From Apis mellifera (lineage: Eukaryota > Arthropoda > Insecta > Hymenoptera > Apidae), in contig NC_037650.1 of the NCBI RefSeq assembly GCF_003254395.2, forward strand, positions 10,044,071 to 10,108,070: a stretch of DNA of 64,000 bases, read 5' to 3'. Below the pieces are notes generated by a model. The model did not search any database, was not told the DNA's origin, and worked only from the letters and a program-made list of their open reading frames with translations. Both the position numbers and the translations under genes were made by a program. Positions 27,291-38,390 of this stretch are shown in pieces. The stretch's first letter is position 1; each line of letters opens with the position of its first letter.

Positions 27291-27854
27291 TTGTAAATTT
27301 TCCTCGATAAAATAATTTTTTAGAAAATCCTAATTTCTCTTAATTCTTTCACCGAAAAATCACCCTTCCACCGTGTTTCAAGAGCTGGCTGGAAGCTCAA
27401 GTCAGATAAGTGTGGCACGGGGTAATAATTTTTCCGGAATTTCACACGACACCCAAGTAGCTGTCAGATGAATCTGTATTCTCCACCGAGGCCATGCGCC
27501 CTTTTCTCCTCTGTTTCTCTTTCAAAACTTTGCTGGCGATATCATCTGCTTAGTCTCAATGACGGAACAGACGCCCACTGCTTCTGCTCTCCTTGGCCAG
27601 GGTGTCATATGCCTCGGTTCGGATAATTCCTGTGTGGCCACTTCGTTCGCACGTAACACGCCAGGATTGTAACAAACAATATACGCTATATAAGCTTTTC
27701 CGTGTACTTATTTTTCCATCTACACGAAGAGGAGAGCTTTTACACTTTGCGGTAAGATAGACGCGTTTCGAGGATTCAACGTAACGTTCAACGGAGAAGC
27801 GAGTCTTTCCCTTTCCCTCTTTCGTCACTGCATCGTTTCGATCCTTTTGGATAT
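27291..27854. other. unique non-coding spacer between two tandem arrays
   Basis: About 560 bp of moderate GC content. A 90-codon minus-strand frame (27556-27828) has no recognisable domain. Nothing is supported. Confidence 0.45.
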
Positions 27855-27859
27855 TCTTT

Positions 27860-28860
27860 GCATATGGAAAAGGGAAAAGAGAAAATAAATAAGAAGAATT
27901 TTTTTTATTTCTTGTTTCTTTTTTTTTTTATTCTTTCTATACAATCTCGAGAATCTTTAAGAAAATAATACAAAAGGAAAAAGAGAAAAGAGAAATAAAT
28001 AAGAAAAATTAAAAAGAATTTTTTTTATTTTATTTTTCTTATTTTGTTTCTTTTTTATTCTTTCCATACAATCTTTAAGAAAATAATACAAAAGGAAAAA
28101 GAAAAAAGAGAAATAAATAAGAAGAATTTTTTTTATTTTATTTTTCTTATTTCGTGTTTCTCTTTTTTATTCTTTCCATACAATCTCGAGAACCTTTAAG
28201 AAAATAATACAAAAGGAAAAAGAGAAAAGAGAAATAAATAAGAAGAATTAAAAAGAAGAATTTTTTTTATTTTATTTTTCTTATTTCGTGTTTCTTTTCT
28301 TTTTTATTCTTTCTATACAATCACGAGAACCTTTAAGAAAATAATACAAAAGGAAAAAGAGAAAAGAGAAATAAATAAGAAGAATTTTTTTTATTTTATT
28401 TTTCTTATTTCGTGTTTCTCTTTTTTATTCTTTCTATACAATCTCGAGAATCTTTAAGAAAATAATACAAAAGGAAAAAGAGAAAAGAGAAAAAATAAGA
28501 AGAATTTTTTTTATTTTATTTTTCTTATTTCGTGTTTCTTTTTTTTATTTTTTTCTATACAATCTCGAGAACCTTTAAGAAAATAATACAAAAGGAAAAA
28601 GAGAAAAGAGAAATAAAGAAGAATTAAAAAGAAGAATTTTTTTTATTTTATTTTTCTTATTTCGTGTTTCTTTTCTTTTTATTCTTTTTATACAATCTCG
28701 AGAACCTTTAAGAAAATAATACAAAAGGAAAAAGAGAAAAGAAAAATAAATAAGAAGAATTAAAAAGAAGAATTTTTTTTATTTTATTTTTCTTATTTCT
28801 TGTTTCTTTTCTTTTTTATTCTTTCTATACAATCTCGAGAACCTTTAAGAAACAAAAGGA
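27860..28860. repeat. tandem array, about 8 units of 115-140 bp, alternating purine and pyrimidine tracts
   Basis: Each unit has a purine half (AATACAAAAGGAAAAAGAGA then AAAGAGAAATAAATAAGAAG) followed by a pyrimidine half (TTTTTTTATTTTATTTTTCT then TATTTCGTGTTTCTTTT) and TACAATCTCGAGAACCTTTA. Units recur near 27860, 27970, 28090, 28212, 28350, 28470, 28588 and 28727. Some units carry an extra AATTAAAAAGAAG, giving the longer period. The two halves are partly self-complementary, so each unit can fold back. Confidence 0.88.
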
Positions 28861-31270
28861 AGAATTTTAAATGTCTGATTAAATTTTAATTACAATTTAT
28901 CGATCATATTTAAAGAAAGAAAAAAAAGAAATTGTATTTATATCTATTATTAATATAGAAAGAAGTTTGCAACCAGTAATTGATATTTCAATGATAATTT
29001 GATACTAATATAAAGATAGTATATGTGTCTATATTTAGATATATCAATAAAGAAAGCTTCCTGTAGAGAAATATTTGTAATTTGATGGACTAAAAGATAG
29101 AAGTGAAGATATACGAAATTGATAAATGACTTTATTTATTTTTTTTTTCTTTTTAATAAAATCAAAAAAAAAAAATCATTATTTTTTCGAGATAAACATT
29201 ATCAAGGTTATTTCCATAAAAAGCTATATCTAAATTCCTTAGAAATCTCCATCTTTCTAGACTTATTTTACGATCGATATGATAAAATTGTATTTACATT
29301 GACCATTTCTTCTTCTTTCTTTATTTTTTTCAAAGTAAAATCTATCTTCTCAAACTTTCCATTATTTAAAAATTATATAAATCTTCCCAACTATCTTCTC
29401 AACTATCTTCTTCTCCTATTATTATAAAAATCCACAATTTAAAGATAAAAACAACAAGTACTTTCATAATTTCCTATCCATTTCAAAAAAAAAAAAAAGC
29501 AAAACAAAAGGAAGATTGAAATCTAAATTCAAGTTCGAATAAATAATAAATTTTTCTGGGCTGCTGGATTAATGGAACATTGGAAAAAGAGATCATATCT
29601 ATACAATTTTTTCTGATAAGAGGATACATTTTATCGTTCAAAGAAAAATATAAATTTTAAGTCTAACAATATCCACAATATCTAGAAATCTTATCAGAAA
29701 ATCTTGCATACATATCTCTACATATCTATTTAATTAATTATGTTCCACTGCTCGTTTTTATGTTCCTCTACTTCGTCGCAACGAAATAATTCTTTCGTCG
29801 TAAATAAAATCAAAATGGTGGGCAAAACGTTGACCTATAAGTATTAACACACGTATTAAAGTCACTCACCATCCCTCTCGTTCTCACCCTCTCGACTCAA
29901 CCAAGAAATCTCCAAACCTCTCGCGCGCCATTTACGAGGACGCCTGTGTATACACACGATAGAGGACGAAAGAAAAAAAATTAAGGCCCCTCGAGCGCTT
30001 CACACCGAGGCCAATTAAGGGGAGTTTGTTTTTCTTAGGAAGAGCGTCTGCAACATTGTGGATCATCATCGTTGTAGTATATAGTATATCTCGACCAAGT
30101 TTATTTCCACAAAATTACATCTTTGTCCCTCGTATATATATATATATATATATCTCTCTCTCTCTCACCTCTTTGAAGAGTCATCGTTTCTTTCTTTCAT
30201 TATTATTAGTATATTTATTTATTTTTTTCTTTTTCTTCTCTTCGATAAAAGATTATAAACGGCAGCCCATATCTCAGGGACCACTCCCTCTCTCGTCATT
30301 AAATTCGCTATCGGGATTCAATATCGGGTGACTGTTTATCTCCTCTCTTATCGCGTTATTCACCAATCGTGCATCCGTGCTACCGTGTCGATATCAATTT
30401 TATTTAGATATTCTTTTCTAAGAAAATGCCAATTATCACGTTTATATATATATATATATCGTGTCATTGACAAACAGGATGACACAATGTTTCTTCTTCA
30501 CAATATATTTATGATACGATGACTCGTATTTCCTCTTTCAAATGGAGAGGAGAGAGGGAGAGAAACTAGTCACATTTTTCCATCCTGCTCATATTATTCC
30601 ATTCCCTCATCATGGATCTATGTTTCTTCGTCCCTCTGAAATGATTCTCTACAATCCTTCCCCTAAAAACGGGAATCAACCATCGGTAAATTTCTCCGTG
30701 CATGATCCACCTCTGTCACAGCGCAACCTGCCACGTGCACGCTGCATCGTGGGCGACTCCTACGTTGCTCCGGATGGAAGAATGGTCCTCTCTCTCTCTC
30801 TCTCTCTCTGTGTGTGCGCGAGGTCTAAGGTAAGCCGAAGGCATTGCTCGGCTACGACGTACGACACCTAGGCCAGTGTGTGTTTCACGATTTTATGCCG
30901 GAGGTAGTTGGAACGAAGGCACATCAAAGGTGCCGCTATCGGTGCAAAGCCGCTTTATGCTCGCGTGTCATTTCTCTACGTGTGCGCCCTGTGTAAGTAC
31001 GCCGCCTGTGTGTGCGTACCGCTGTGTGTACGCGGCGGCGACGACGCACGTGCACGGTTATACACGCGTGCAAAACCGCGTCGGCCCGCCTCTGCCTTCG
31101 AACTGGCCGTGATATATCGTGCCGCCGGATATTGGCTCGTATAAATTCCATCGCGGTTTCCAGCGGGGGTGCAACCGAACGAACCGAGCGAACCGAGATC
31201 GTCGTGGACCATGTTTCATGTAGACCATGTGTGGATCCATTATTACCATATAAAACTAGCTTCGAGTTTT
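28861..31270. other. non-coding, with a GC-richer patch at 30690-31230
   Basis: The first 1.8 kb is AT-rich with (TA)n and (CT)n tracts (about 30137-30168). The 30690-31230 patch is GC-rich with a (CT)n run near 30789-30808 and overlapping short open frames on both strands. No domain, RNA gene or exon chain is seen. Confidence 0.5.
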
Positions 31271-31274
31271 TCAA

Positions 31275-33520
31275 GTTTTCATTTGACTTTTAATTGTACA
31301 TTGGAATTTTTCCAACTGGAAAAATGTGGTAATATGTGGAATAATGATGGTAAAATTTTCTGTGGAAATTTGTCTATAGTAGGATAGGAGGAATCTAATG
31401 TTTGTCTAATATTTTTCTTTTCTTTTCTTTTCTTTTTTTTGTAGGAGAAGTATAGAAGGATATAGTAGGATAGGAGGAATCTAATGTTTGTCTAATATTT
31501 TTCTTTTCTTTTCTTTTTTGTAAAAGAAGTAATTCATTAATGTGTAAGAAGTAAAGAAAGATTCATTAATGGAAAAGTGAATTAAAAATTATTTTTCTAT
31601 ATATTCTTCTATATATTGTTTGTCTAATGTTTGTCTAATATTTTTCTTTTCTTTTCTTTTTTTTTTTTTTGTAAAAGAAGTAATTCATTAATGTGTAAGA
31701 AGTAAAGAAGTATTCATTAATGGAAAACGGTGAATTAAAAATTATTTTTCTATATATTCTTTTATATATTCTATATATTCTTATAATTTGATGGGAAAAT
31801 GTTTTTAATTTTTCGTCTAGAGTTTTATGTCTGTTTTCATTTGACTTTTAATTGTACATTGGAATTTTTTCAACTGGAAAAATGTGGTAATATGTGGAAT
31901 AATGATGGTAAAATTTTCTGTGGAAATTTGTCTATAATAGAATAGAAGGAATCTAATGTTTGTCTAATATTTTTCTTTTCTTTTCTTTTCTTTTTTTTGT
32001 AGGAGAAGTATAGAAGGATATAGTAGGATAGGAGGAATCTAATGTTTGTCTAATATTTTTCTTTTCTTTTCTTTTTTGTAAAAGAAGTAATTCATTAATG
32101 TGTAAGAAGTAAAGAAAGATTCATTAATGGAAAAGTGAATTAAAAATTATTTTTCTATATATTCTTCTATATATTGTTTGTCTAATGTTTGTCTAATATT
32201 TTTCTTTTCTTTTCTTTTTTTTTTTTTGTAAAAGAAGTAATTCATTAATGTGTAAGAAGTAAAGAAGTATTCATTAATGGAAAACGGTGAATTAAAAATT
32301 ATTTTTCTATATATTCTTTTATATATTCTATATATTCTTATAATTTGATGGGAAAATGTTTTTAATTTTTCGTCTAGAGTTTTATGTCTGTTTTCATTTG
32401 ACTTTTAATTGTACATTGGAATTTTTTCAACTGGAAAAATGTGGTAATATGTGGAATAATGATGGTAAAATTTTCTGTGGAAATTTGTCTATAATAGAAT
32501 AGAAGGAATCTAATGTTTGTCTAATATTTTTCTTTTCTTTTTTTTTCTTTTTTTTGTAGAAGAAGTATAGAAGGATATAGTAGGATAGGAGGAATCTAAT
32601 GTTTGTCTAATATTTTTCTTTTCTTTTCTTTTTTGTAAAAGAAGTAATTCATTAATGTGTAAGAAATAAAGAAGTATTCATTAATGGAAAACGGTGAATT
32701 AAAAATTATTTTTCTATATATTCTTCTATATATTCTATATATTCTTATAATTTGATGGAAAAATGTTTCTAATTTTTCGTCTAGAGTTTTATGCCTGTTT
32801 TCATTTGACTTTTAATTGTTCGGTACATTGGAATTTTTCCAATTGGAAAAATGTGGATGTGGAATAATGATCATAAAATTTCCGGTGGAAATTTATCTAT
32901 AATAGGATAGGAATCTAATGTTTGTCTAATATTTTTCTTTTTTTTTTTTTTTGTAGAAGAAAATATTAAATTATGAACCGATATCTAAATTATTGACGGA
33001 TTCATTAATGGAAAACGGTGAATTAAAAATTATTTTTCTATAATTTGAGGGAAAAGTGTTTCTAATTTTTAAGTCTAGAATTTTATGCCTGTTTTCATTT
33101 GACTTTTGGAATTGGAATAAAAATTATTTTTCTATAATTTGAGAGAAAAGTGTTTCTAATTTTTCGTCTACAGTTTTATGCCTGTTTTCATTTGACTTTT
33201 AATTGGAATAAAAATTATTTTTCTATAATTTGAAGGAAAAGTATTTCTAATTTTTCGTCTAGAGTTTTATGCCTGTTTTCATTTGACTTTTAATTCCATA
33301 CATTGGAATTTTTCCAACTAGAAAAATATGGAATAATGATCATAAAACTTCCTTTGGAAATTTGTCTATAGTAGGATAGGAAGAATCGTTGTCTGATGTT
33401 TGTCTAATATTTTTCTGTTCTTTTCTTTTCTTTTTTTTGTAGAAGAAATATAGAAGGATTCATTAATGGTGAATTAAAAATTATTTTTCTATAATTTGAT
33501 GGAAAAGTATTTCTAATTTT
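31275..33520. repeat. nested tandem array, 557-bp unit with shortened copies
   Basis: A GTTTTCATTTGACTTTTAAT start recurs at about 31275, 31833, 32390, 32797, 33091, 33183 and 33274, giving steps of 558, 557, 407, 294, 92 and 91 bp. The first units are nearly identical and later ones are progressively truncated. Within each long unit, TCTAATGTTTGTCTAATATT followed by a TTTTC-rich tract occurs two or three times, so there is a repeat inside the repeat. No coding potential. Confidence 0.9.
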
Positions 33521-34081
33521 TTTTTATTTCTTCCTACATTATTCCTATTTCGCGTTTATTTAACAAAACGATTCGTATTTCCATAAATTCTTATTTTCAA
33601 CTTCAAATCCATTCTAATTCATATTGTGTCGTTGAAATTTAAATATTTTTCCTTTCAAGATTTCCACGAAAACCGATTTCATATAAATTCCAATAAAATG
33701 TTCGATCACTCGTCCGTTTCATTTGTAATCGATGATCGTTGTTGGCTCAATAAAAACAATTTAAGTCGAAAGCCTTAAGTTTTATTTATCACAAAGCCAA
33801 TAAAATGAGCAATTATACGATTTTCGTTATCAGCCGCGTAAAGATCGTTCCCCAAACGAATTTTCTAAATTAAAAATATTCCATCCCCTCTCACTCTCAA
33901 CCATTATTCAGAAGTAGAAGAAACAATTAAATAAACGATTTACCATATCAATAATAATAATAATCCAATTTTAAAATGACGTATTATCAAGAAACCGTCG
34001 ATAAATCTAAGTTCCGTTACGAGGCAATGACATATACAAGGAGTTCAATAAAATCAAGAACGACAGCCGCGCCTGTTTGCA

Positions 34082-34127
<46 letters not shown>

Positions 34128-36910
34128 GATACAAAGAAACGAAGACCGATCGGCTATCTCGATGATCGAATTAGCTTGTTGGTTGGCTCGACGAAAAAAA
34201 AGAAAGATAAAACCGAGACCTGAGGAAGTGATAAGGAAGCGGCGGAAAATGATTTATCTTTTGCTGCAACATTTAAAGAGGCTGAGAATGTAAATTATTC
34301 AATGTTTTCCTTCTTCTCCTCACAGGAAAGATAGAATTTTGCATCGAATTTTATAAAATAATTATCCTTTTTAAAAAAATAATTCTTCTTTTTTTCTTTT
34401 TGAACGATGAAGATACTACCTTTGAGACGATAAATATCAAATTTAAAATAAATATCTCGCGAAAGGAAATCGACGAAATCAGTATTTGCGAATGGATGGA
34501 ATCGTTGATTTTTTTTTTTTATTGCGCACCACGTACGTAGCGGAAAAAATAAAGGAGGAAGACTTGCTCGCACGAAATCTTATCTTTATTTAGAATACCT
34601 GAGAATCGCGTAGAAAGCGAGTCATTAATTAAATATTTTTATTCGATCGATTGCACGCGGTATGTATTGGTTTACCACGATGAAATTTATACATCGATTT
34701 CTCAACGAGTTCCAAGTTTGCATTCGAAGCGCACAGAGAGAGATTTGAAGCTTTATTTCTGTATTACACATTGCTGCACCCTTTCATCCTAACTTTCCTA
34801 TTTGAAATGGATTATATCACAATTATATAAATATAAGAAATAAATAAATATATATACATTAGTATTAAGATTTGTAAGAAGAAGATTAATAAAAAGATTT
34901 GATATTAAGAATTGTAATACATGTTACAATTAATTAAAGATACGTCAAGTTTTAAGAAATTTGATCGAAAGCGTGTTCCTTTAATCTACGTCGCTTAATC
35001 ATCCATCGGGGACGGGATGATTAATCTTTATTAGTTTATTGCAGAAATATTGCGCGTTGGAGGAGAGGAGGGAACGTATACAAGGCACGGTATCTCTCGT
35101 ATCTCTCGTACGACGACGATCGACCTGCACAGGCAGAGAGAACCGGTCAACTCGAATATCGAGGGAATCTTATCGCTGTGCAAAGAGCGTGAAGAGGACC
35201 ACGATGTTGGCGAAGTCGCCTCGGCCGCTTTGATGTGGGTGTGCACGCCGCGATATTACGGTAACACGGATTCCTGGAACTGTTTCGACGAAAACGGGCC
35301 CTGGCAATCCTTTATTTCCTTAGATAACCGATAATCGGCTCTGTCGACACGCGATGATGTCACGGCTCCCGGTTCTGTCCACGAGATGCTCGATCGCGGC
35401 TTCTTGAAAACTCGAAATGCACAGTGTACGCTTTTGTCCTCTCCTTCTCTCTCTCTCTCTCTCTTTCTTGTCCAAGTTTTCTTTTCTTTTCTTTTCAATC
35501 GAAGCCATTTTGAATTCGTGTTCAATTACCTTTTTTTATTTTCGTAAGAAAAATTCTTTTTCTTTTTCTCTTGCATAAGAAGGATAAATAAAAATTATTG
35601 GTAGTTTTAGTTTTATTAGTTTGTTGTTATTTATTTGTTAAAATTTTAATTTCGAGTATTAAAGTAGATAAGAAAGTTAGAGTGATTTAAATAGAGGGAT
35701 TTCTGAATTTTGTACAGTGTACAGTAAATAGTTCTTTTTATCAACATTCTCCTCGAAATAAGATATCATGGCAATCGCTTGGATGTGTTAAAAGCTTAAT
35801 GCCCGGCCGAGCGTTGCTTCTGAATAATGTCTGCGTTCAGTTCATCAACGATTTCGATTTAATGACTGAATCAAGCCACTCATCGGCAAAATCTGTTGAA
35901 CTTCATCGCGTGCCGCTCTGTGAGTAAGGATAATTTCAACGTTTCATATATGCGTACAAAATGAATCACGAGTTCATCATTTTTTATAACCATTGACGCA
36001 AATAGTTGAGGCAGAGAGATAAATTTTATATTTTTGTGGCCATAATTGTAACGAAAAAGATCGTTTATTAAATACGATTTTAGAAAAAATCTATTCCCTG
36101 CAACGTGATTCGAGAAAGAAAAGAGAATCAACTTTTGCAACTGGAGCAAAAAAAGTTGAAACACGTGTGTCGCAGGATCTGCCTTCTGTCACTCGACGAT
36201 ACAATAAAAAGAAACATTCCTTGGATAAATTTTATCCATCGAATAATGATTATTCTTCTGTTTATTGTTAAACAATTTTACTTTATTCATTATGTGAATT
36301 AAAAATTTACTACCATACCAAATTAAATAATTTAAACACGATTATATTTTATCTACTATTTAATAATTTTTTCATTACAAAGACAGAAAAGAATAATAGA
36401 ATAATTAAATAATTTGCGTCGAATAAAGTAATAACAATAAAAGCGAGACAAAAATGCGACTTTCACTCGCATACAGAAACATTCCTGTTACAATTCTCCA
36501 ACAACCAAGATTTTCTTTTAAAACAAAGAAAAAGAAAGAAAGAGAGAAGAAGAAGAAGACAACATCGTTGAATCATCATAGAACAGAACTTTAATAAGAT
36601 GAGCAGGCGACTGTGCACTACTCTACTCGGCCTTGGATGCTCCCCGTTGTCCCAACCACCTACCGACAACCGTTTTAATGAAAATAAGTAATCTCGCAAA
36701 CAGGAATTGTAGTGGATCGTAAACCGGTGCACTCGGCGACGGCCTCGTAAATATGAAAGTTTCTGTAGGTCTCTCGGCTACCTCCGTTACCCATCCGTCC
36801 ATCCTTCTCCATCTCCTCCGTCCGTCGGTGTTTATTGCAACGATCCTTGGCCCAAGAAAGTCGAAGAAGGAACGACGAGGTGGGGCAGGAGAGAGGGGGG
36901 GGGCATAAAG
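33521..36910. other. non-coding, no gene recognised
   Basis: Includes a (TC)n microsatellite of about 40 bp at 34085-34125 and another at 35444-35464. A GC-richer patch at 35040-35420 has a 94-codon plus-strand frame without recognisable content. A 105-codon frame at 33976 runs through the TC repeat and is discounted. Confidence 0.5.
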
Positions 36911-36914
36911 AGAC

Positions 36915-37005
36915 GGGAATGGGTATTCTGGTCCCCATTATAGGGCCCATAAAACACCTTGGGGCGCGTGGCCCCAAGGCCGTTCCAGGCCCTACTTTTA
37001 TTCCC
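36915..37005. other. nested inverted repeat able to form one long hairpin
   Basis: The core CCTTGGGGC / GCCCCAAGG (36957-36979) is a perfect 9-bp stem with a 5-base GCGTG loop. It is enclosed by TAGGGCC (36941-36947) and GGCCCTA (36988-36994), and then by GGGAAT (36915-36920) and ATTCCC (37000-37005). All three arms are centred on the same axis. This could be a structured RNA or an extruding DNA palindrome; no known family is recognised. Confidence 0.5.
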
Positions 37006-37153
37006 ATTTCGTTCATTGTTGCAACAGCGGCACTGACAACACCGTTGTGCCGGTATTGCGATATCGCAGCAATTGGAAAAATTTCCCTTCCTTCGAAAAG
37101 TTGGAAAATTAGAGTTGGATTTATGCAAATGTTCGAATTTCTAACGTTGAGGA

Positions 37154-37437
37154 TGGAAGGAAGGAAGGAAGGAAGGATGGAAGGAAGGAAGGAAGGAAGG
37201 AAGGAAGGAAGGAAGGAAGGAAGGAAGGAAGGAAGGAAGGAAGGAAGGAAGGAAGGAAGGAAGGAAGGAAGGAAGGAAGGAAGGAAGGAAGGAAGGAAGG
37301 AAGGAAGGAAGGAAGGAAGGAAGGAAGGAAGGAAGGAAGAAGGGAAGAGGAGAAGATGGAAGGAAGGAAGGAAGGAAGAAAGGAAGGAAGGAAGGAAGGA
37401 AGGAAGGAAGGAAGGAAGGAGGGAAGAGGAGAGGATG
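37154..37437. repeat. (GGAA)n polypurine microsatellite
   Basis: About 285 bp in which the plus strand is almost entirely purine. It includes an uninterrupted (GGAA)n block of roughly 40 units (about 37179-37338), followed by two shorter blocks separated by GAAGGGAAGAGGAGAAGATG-like interruptions. Long open frames on both strands (Lys/Glu/Gly on one, Leu/Pro/Ser on the other) are translations of this repeat, not genes. Confidence 0.97.
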
Positions 37438-37929
37438 GAAGATCGTGGACGATTCATTTCTCCCCGTGAAGAATGCACATGGCACGCGAACAGTAGAAAT
37501 ACTCGAAGGGATGACATCGTCTCTCCAAGGACTTGGGGATGGCTCCTTTCGGCCCTGAGCTTCAGGGACACGGTCGCGTGGCGTTGACGAATCTGTTTAG
37601 TGCCGCCATAATACCCGCCCTTCGAAATGCTTGCCCTTCGAGGAAAAATTGCCGGATTCGATTCTATGCGAGTCAAGAAGCAACTTACTACTGTAAGCTC
37701 GCTTTTAACGATCCCCACTGCAAAAACTACGCCGAGATTCCTCTCGTTTCCTTCTTCTATTTGGCAAATAGAAAAATGATAACAGAGAGAGACGAGGAAA
37801 ATAAAAATGGATTAAAACCACATTCAAATGGAGAATTCCTTCTTTCATAATCTTTTTTTCTTATAAATTGCAATAAATTTATTTAATATCGATAAAATAG
37901 ATGAAACTAAAATAATTAAAATAAAATAT

Positions 37930-38390
37930 ATATGTTAAATTTAATTAATCTTTTTAATTGGAGATTAAATGTATTTTAATATATAATTTTGTAATTAAGT
38001 TTATTTTAGATGAATGTATATAAAAATAATCAAATTACATCAACAAATGTCAGTATCAAATGGCTCACTCAAAATTTATATTATGTGTATTTGAAAAGTG
38101 AATATTCGATAAAAAAATTGATCCAATTAATACATGTAAACCATGAAATCCTGTTGCTATAAATAAGATTGATCCATAAATTCTATCATTGAAACAAAAA
38201 AATGAATTTAAATATTCAAGGAAGTTTGAAGAATTGTAAAATAAACTTCTAAAAAAATTGTTAGTAACAAATATGATTTTCTAAATTTTTAAATTATTAG
38301 TAATTAAATAATAATGACTTAATGTAACTGTAAATCCTGAAGAAACAAGAATAAACGAATATTTAATAAAGGAATTTCTATTGGATTGAA
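37930..38390 (-). pseudogene. cox3: nuclear mitochondrial insertion (NUMT): cox3 3' part plus trnG remnant
   Basis: On the minus strand the segment reads as the C-terminal half of mitochondrial cytochrome c oxidase subunit III. FNPIEIPLLN lies near 38390-38360, ATGFHGLHVLIG near 38158-38123, and NFE-W-AI-W-Y-W-H followed by VDVIWLFLY near 38075-38010, with a stop at 38006-38008. Three of the Trp codons are TGA and the Ser of the DRIYG block is AGA, as in the invertebrate mitochondrial code. At least three frame disruptions (near 38360, 38220 and 38046, probably also near 38285) show it is not functional. The following minus-strand sequence (about 37995-37931) resembles trnG with a TCC anticodon at 37960-37962, which is the usual gene after cox3 in insect mtDNA. 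The trnG part is less certain. Confidence 0.85.

Noticed and set aside
27860..28860. CRISPR-like array
   Set aside because: Repeats and spacers are not distinguishable; whole units repeat in tandem, as in eukaryotic minisatellites.
30690..31230. Overlapping 60-110 codon frames on both strands
   Set aside because: GC-rich, CpG-containing patch with few stops in any frame. No frame shows domain content, so a regulatory or untranslated role is more likely than coding.
33976..34293. 105-codon plus-strand open frame
   Set aside because: It depends on reading through a (TC)n microsatellite and has no domain, splice context or composition unlike chance.
36675..37718. 347-codon minus-strand and 250-codon plus-strand open frames
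   Set aside because: Both run through the GGAA array. A tetranucleotide repeat without stops is open in every frame, and the peptides are repeat translations with no domain.
37931..37995. Functional nuclear tRNA-Gly
   Set aside because: It has the AT-rich form and position of a mitochondrial trnG next to the cox3 remnant and lacks nuclear tRNA A- and B-box consensus words.
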